Shown here one piece after another: positions 6,306-8,846 of a stretch of DNA of 8,846 nucleotides. Each line of letters opens with the position of its first letter. Position 1 is the stretch's first letter. The stretch spans positions 1 to 8,846 of the forward strand of contig CAZCLK010000036.1 in NCBI GenBank assembly GCA_964499575.1. The letters are read 5' to 3'. The notes below the pieces were generated by a model. That model was not told the origin of the DNA. It saw only the letters and a list, made by a program, of their open reading frames with translations, and made no database searches. A program made the position numbers and the translations under genes. The stretch comes from JAAYCT01 sp964499575 (GTDB lineage Bacteria > Bacillota > Clostridia > Saccharofermentanales > Saccharofermentanaceae).

Positions 6306-6311
6306 ATTATA
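6306..6311 (-). promoter_or_regulatory. Candidate -10 box of a yajC-scfA promoter
   Basis: A perfect TATAAT on the minus strand would start transcription near 6299, giving a leader of about 22 nt that contains the yajC ribosome binding site. No convincing -35 box is found 16-18 nt further upstream (GTAAAA or similar), so activity would need an activator or is weak. A 221-nt gap before yajC makes a separate promoter plausible. Confidence 0.3.
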
Positions 6312-6329
6312 CCGAGAATGCAATTGATT

Positions 6330-6425
6330 TTACCACTCCTGCACGGGATAAAGCAAGTTATTCCGGTATACATCGCGAAAACGCAAAACATCTTCTTCCC
6401 GGTATATTTCCGGGAGGAAAACCAT
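6330..6425 (-). CDS. Possible 31-residue ORF between tgt and yajC
   Basis: An ATG at 6425, 7 nt after AGGAG, opens a 31-codon frame ending in TAA at 6330. The product is highly charged and looks helical (segment EIYREEDVLRFRDVY), with no cysteine, signal peptide or membrane segment. I recognise no family. Support is the ribosome binding site and the unusual size of the gap, nothing more. A strong hairpin (6393-6419) overlaps its first codons, so the stretch may instead be a non-coding RNA element or a decayed gene end. Confidence 0.2.
   Translation of the reverse strand: MVFLPEIYREEDVLRFRDVYRNNLLYPVQEW
6393..6419 (-). other. Hairpin in the tgt-yajC gap
   Basis: On the minus strand TTCCTCCCGG, a 7-nt AT loop (aaatata) and CCGGGAAGAA can form nine pairs with a single C-A mismatch. 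It is not followed by a T run, so it does not look like an intrinsic terminator. It may be an mRNA processing or stability element between tgt and yajC. The gap also has a direct repeat just upstream (6443-6466). Confidence 0.4.
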
Positions 6426-6442
6426 GCACCGCTCCTGAGCCG

Positions 6443-6466
6443 TCCGGTGCTCTTCATCCGGTGCTC
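6443..6466 (-). repeat. 10-bp direct repeat with 14-bp period
   Basis: GAGCACCGGA occurs twice in direct orientation (minus strand), at 6457-6466 and 6443-6452, separated by TGAA. The copies are exact. It lies downstream of the tgt stop and upstream of the hairpin. Confidence 0.5.
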
Positions 6467-6498
6467 CGATGCAATTATAACGATGAATCGTGAAGCAA

Positions 6499-7647
6499 CT
6501 AAAAAATTGAGGAATAGCCGAATTTTTCGAAAAACTCGTCACGGAAATCCAGAAGGCGATCCTCCCGGATGGCTTGCCGTACATCCTCCATTAATTTCAA
6601 AAGGAAATGAAGATTATGCCACGAGCAGAGCCTTAATCCGAACATCTCCCTGGCTTTCAGAAGGTGCCGGATATAGGCTCGGGTAAAGTTTTTGCATGCG
6701 TAGCAGTCGCAGTCCTCTTCGATCGGGAAATACTGTCTCGCGCATGTCGCGTCGCGTACGATCAAGCGGCCTTTTCGCGTCAGCACCGTGCCGTTTCTGC
6801 CGATCCGGGTCGGAAGGACGCAGTCAAACATGTCGATCCCCCGTATGGATCCTTCGATCAAATAGTCCGGGGTTCCGACTCCCATGAGATATCTGGGTTT
6901 ATCGGACGGCATATGCGGGACCGTTTCTTCGAGCATGCGCGCCATCACCGCACCGGGTTCCCCGACCGAAAGGCCGCCGATCGCGTATCCGGGAAGATCG
7001 AAGGCAACGATCTCCCTGGCGCTTTGAACGCGTAAATCCGGATATACGCCCCCCTGAATAATTCCGAAAAGCGCTTGATGCGAAGGATTCTGATGTGTCT
7101 TGATACAACGTTCGAGCCAACGGGTCGTCCGCCCCGCCGCCGCCTTCGCATACTCGTGCGGGCACGGAAACGGCGCGCACTCGTCAAAGGCCATCATAAT
7201 ATCCGAGCCCAGATCGTTCTGAACCTCAATGGACTTTTCCGGCGTCAGCAGGTGTGCGGACCCGTCGATATGCGACTTGAAAAAGACGCCCTCTTCCTTG
7301 ATATTTTTTGGCAGTGCGAGCGAAAAAACCTGAAAACCGCCGCTGTCGGTCAGAATCGCGTTCTTCCAATTCATGAATCGGTGAAGCCCGCCCGCCTCAC
7401 GAACAATATCACTGCCCGGCCTCATCCAAAGGTGATACGTGTTCGAAAGAATAATCTTTGCGCCCATCTGCTCGAGTTCATCGGGAGACATGCCCTTCAC
7501 GGTCGCCTGCGTACCGACGGGCATGAATTCCGGCGTCATGAATGAACCGTGCGGGGTGTGTACCCGCCCGAGCCGGGCACCGGACTGTTTACACGTGTGA
7601 ATCAGTTCATATCGAACCGGCGTTCCGCCGTCGGGCTTTGTGCTCAT
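6499..7647 (-). CDS. tgt: tRNA-guanine(34) transglycosylase
   Basis: This enzyme exchanges guanine for the queuosine precursor preQ1 at wobble position 34 of tRNAs with GUN anticodons. At 382 residues it has normal length. Key residues are all visible: D101 in LTDSGGFQVFS (base recognition and acid), FDEC (154-157), IIQGG (196-200), GGLSVGE (224-230), nucleophile D275 in DMFDCVLPTR, and the zinc site C313, C315, C318 and H344. The ATG at 7647 follows GAGGA by 6 nt, and the family-typical RYELIHTCKQSGARLG begins at residue 12. queA ends 21 nt upstream, so the two are co-transcribed. Some clostridial Tgt enzymes accept queuine instead; the presence of queA points to the normal preQ1 route here. 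Confidence 0.96.
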   Translation of the reverse strand: MSTKPDGGTPVRYELIHTCKQSGARLGRVHTPHGSFMTPEFMPVGTQATVKGMSPDELEQMGAKIILSNTYHLWMRPGSDIVREAGGLHRFMNWKNAILTDSGGFQVFSLALPKNIKEEGVFFKSHIDGSAHLLTPEKSIEVQNDLGSDIMMAFDECAPFPCPHEYAKAAAGRTTRWLERCIKTHQNPSHQALFGIIQGGVYPDLRVQSAREIVAFDLPGYAIGGLSVGEPGAVMARMLEETVPHMPSDKPRYLMGVGTPDYLIEGSIRGIDMFDCVLPTRIGRNGTVLTRKGRLIVRDATCARQYFPIEEDCDCYACKNFTRAYIRHLLKAREMFGLRLCSWHNLHFLLKLMEDVRQAIREDRLLDFRDEFFEKFGYSSIF

Positions 7648-7668
7648 GTTTTATCCTCGTTGATTTTT

Positions 7669-8700
7669 TTATTTGCGTGTTAAGTACATTGCGTCACCAA
7701 AGCTGAAAAAACGGTATTTTTGCTCAATCGCCTCCTGATAGGCGCGAAGAACATTTTCTTTTCCCGCAAACGCGGAAACAAGCATAATCAGGGTCGATTC
7801 GGGCAGGTGAAAATTCGTGATCATCGCATCGACAACGCCGAATCGGAAGCCCGGATATATGAAAATGTCGGTCCATCCGGAGCACGGGCTCATCGTCGGG
7901 TCAGACCGAAACACCGACTCAAGCGTTCGACAGCATGTGGTCCCGACGGCGACGATTCTTCCGCCGCGAGCGCGTGTCTCTTTTATTTTAAGCGCGGCTT
8001 CGCGCGGAAGATCAAACCATTCCGTATGCATAATATGCTCCGAGATATCCTCGCATTTGACCGGTCGAAAAGTTCCGAGTCCGACATGCAGGGTCAACTC
8101 TGCGATGTCGATCCCTCTTGACCGGATACGCCCGAAAATCTCTTCGGTGAAGTGAAGACCGGCGGTCGGGGCGGCCGAGGAACCGGGGGATACCGCATAT
8201 ACAGTCTGATACCTCTCCGGGTCGTCGTTTTGTTCGTGAATATAGGGCGGAAGCGGAACAGTGCCGGCCTCAGTAAGTACTTGCTCCCACGTCCCCTCAA
8301 AAATAAAGCGAATGATACGGTTTCCGTTATCGAGCACCTCGGCAACCTCGGCCTCGAGCCGACCCGGAAGAAATACCAGACGGTTTCCCGTCCGAACCTT
8401 TTTCCCGGGACGAGCCAGGGTTTCCCAGCAAAACAGATCGATTCTCTTAAGAAGAAGGATTTCGATCACTTTTCCGGTATCCGCGCGTACGCCCATCAAA
8501 CGGGCCGGTATGACCCTTGTATTGTTGATCACCAGCAAATCTCCCGGGAGAAGAATCTCCGGAAGTTCGCGGAAGCGACGGTGGGCTATTACGCCCGTCG
8601 GCCCGTCCAGCGCTAAAAGTCTGGATGCGGATCGCTCGCGAAGCGGATGCTGCGCGATCAATTCTTCGGGAAGATGGTAAAAGAAATCGCTTGTTCTCAT
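7669..8700 (-). CDS. queA: S-adenosylmethionine:tRNA ribosyltransferase-isomerase
   Basis: QueA transfers and rearranges the ribosyl part of SAM onto preQ1 in tRNA, giving epoxyqueuosine. It has 343 residues, the usual length. Family motifs run through the protein: FFYHLPEELIAQHPL at the start, LVINNTRVIPARL (55-67), SSAAPTAGLHFT, LHVGLGTFRPV, VGTTCCRTLES and DAMITNFHLPESTL. The ATG at 8700 is fixed by the conserved N-terminus (compare MKTSDFYYDLPEELIAQ-type starts). No ribosome binding site precedes it, and a TATAAT lies only 9-14 nt upstream. It is the first gene of the block, with tgt 21 nt downstream. The reduction of epoxyqueuosine (QueG/QueH) and preQ1 synthesis (QueC-F) must be encoded elsewhere. 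Confidence 0.96.
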   Translation of the reverse strand: MRTSDFFYHLPEELIAQHPLRERSASRLLALDGPTGVIAHRRFRELPEILLPGDLLVINNTRVIPARLMGVRADTGKVIEILLLKRIDLFCWETLARPGKKVRTGNRLVFLPGRLEAEVAEVLDNGNRIIRFIFEGTWEQVLTEAGTVPLPPYIHEQNDDPERYQTVYAVSPGSSAAPTAGLHFTEEIFGRIRSRGIDIAELTLHVGLGTFRPVKCEDISEHIMHTEWFDLPREAALKIKETRARGGRIVAVGTTCCRTLESVFRSDPTMSPCSGWTDIFIYPGFRFGVVDAMITNFHLPESTLIMLVSAFAGKENVLRAYQEAIEQKYRFFSFGDAMYLTRK

Positions 8701-8708
8701 GAGAAACC

Positions 8709-8714
8709 ATTATA
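8709..8714 (-). promoter_or_regulatory. Candidate -10 box for queA, implying a leaderless or near-leaderless mRNA
   Basis: A perfect TATAAT on the minus strand is followed by GGTTTCTC and the queA ATG. A start 6-8 nt downstream would coincide with or just precede the AUG. No good -35 box is present at 16-18 nt. The lack of any Shine-Dalgarno sequence fits leaderless translation. Alternatively, queA is translated from a longer transcript starting right of the window. Confidence 0.35.
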
Positions 8715-8722
8715 TTACACAA

Positions 8723-8752
8723 TTGACGCTGAAGTATAGTAAATGCTATGAT
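8723..8752 (+). promoter_or_regulatory. Plus-strand sigma-70-type promoter pointing out of the window
   Basis: TTGACG (8723-8728) and TATGAT (8747-8752) are separated by 18 nt; each differs from consensus at one base. Transcription would begin near 8760 and run right, divergent from queA. No plausible plus-strand gene starts before the window ends (only codon runs of 3-9), so the transcribed unit lies further right or is an RNA. A small palindrome CCCGT-C-ACGGG (8778-8788) lies in the would-be leader. Confidence 0.5.
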
Positions 8753-8846
8753 TTCCTCGTATTCAATCACACAGTTGCCCGTCACGGGAGAAAAGACTGA
8801 CTATATGAAGTCAAGTGGTAAATGAGAAAAAAGTAGCGTAGACGCT

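Noticed and set aside
6474..6479. TATAAT on the minus strand just after tgt
   Set aside because: The nearest -35-like sequences are badly spaced (TTGCTT at 13 nt) or poor matches (TTTAGT). It is less well placed than the TATAAT at 6306-6311.
7075..7545. 156-codon plus-strand open frame
   Set aside because: Antisense to tgt, with no motif and no gene context.
8701..8846. preQ1 riboswitch or T-box upstream of queA
   Set aside because: I see no compact H-type pseudoknot pattern, T-box sequence or terminator stem on the minus strand in front of queA.
1..8846. CRISPR array, insertion sequence, prophage or defence genes
   Set aside because: No regularly spaced repeats, transposase, integrase or terminal inverted repeats are seen. 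The genes are core chromosomal functions with uniform base use.

Overview
All protein genes in this window lie on the minus strand. Nine conserved ones, plus one very small peptide gene too short for routine gene calling, run from right to left, and the 5' end of an RNA gene is cut by the left edge. The window suggests a strict anaerobe of the class Clostridia with roughly 50% GC. The evidence is a SCIFF peptide gene next to its radical SAM maturase (a pair characteristic of Clostridia), the order queA-tgt-yajC in front of it, and an RNase P RNA of bacterial class A. I cannot name a genus.

Right part (8700 to 5954): queA and tgt, the last two dedicated enzymes of tRNA queuosine synthesis, are 21 nt apart. 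A 221-nt gap follows, holding a hairpin, a short direct repeat and a doubtful 31-codon ORF, then yajC of the Sec translocase. The 146 nt right of queA contain a good plus-strand promoter pointing out of the window and a minus-strand -10 box so close to queA that its mRNA could be leaderless.

Middle (5912 to 3524): scfA encodes the 47-residue SCIFF ribosomal peptide (MKHIK start, CGECQTSCQSACKTSCTV core). Next comes a strong hairpin followed by a T-rich tract, then scfB, the radical SAM/SPASM thioether-forming maturase, whose likely start is a TTG after a perfect AGGAGG. An HD-domain phosphohydrolase follows. This is the RiPP system of the window; its biological role is not known to me.

Left part (3508 to 1): dnaG (primase), trmK (tRNA m1A22 methyltransferase) and a Nif3-family metal-binding protein form a tight set with 4-19 nt junctions. 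The usual Firmicutes neighbour rpoD is missing between dnaG and trmK. After nif3, a compact intergenic region combines a terminator-like hairpin with a strong promoter for rnpB, of which only the 5' domain lies inside the window.

The window thus joins tRNA modification, protein export, a cysteine-rich RiPP, and replication and RNA-processing genes in one co-directional block. Most unusual are the attenuator-like hairpin between scfA and scfB, a seventh cysteine in the SCIFF peptide, and the rearranged gene order (no rpoD after dnaG, no secDF after yajC).
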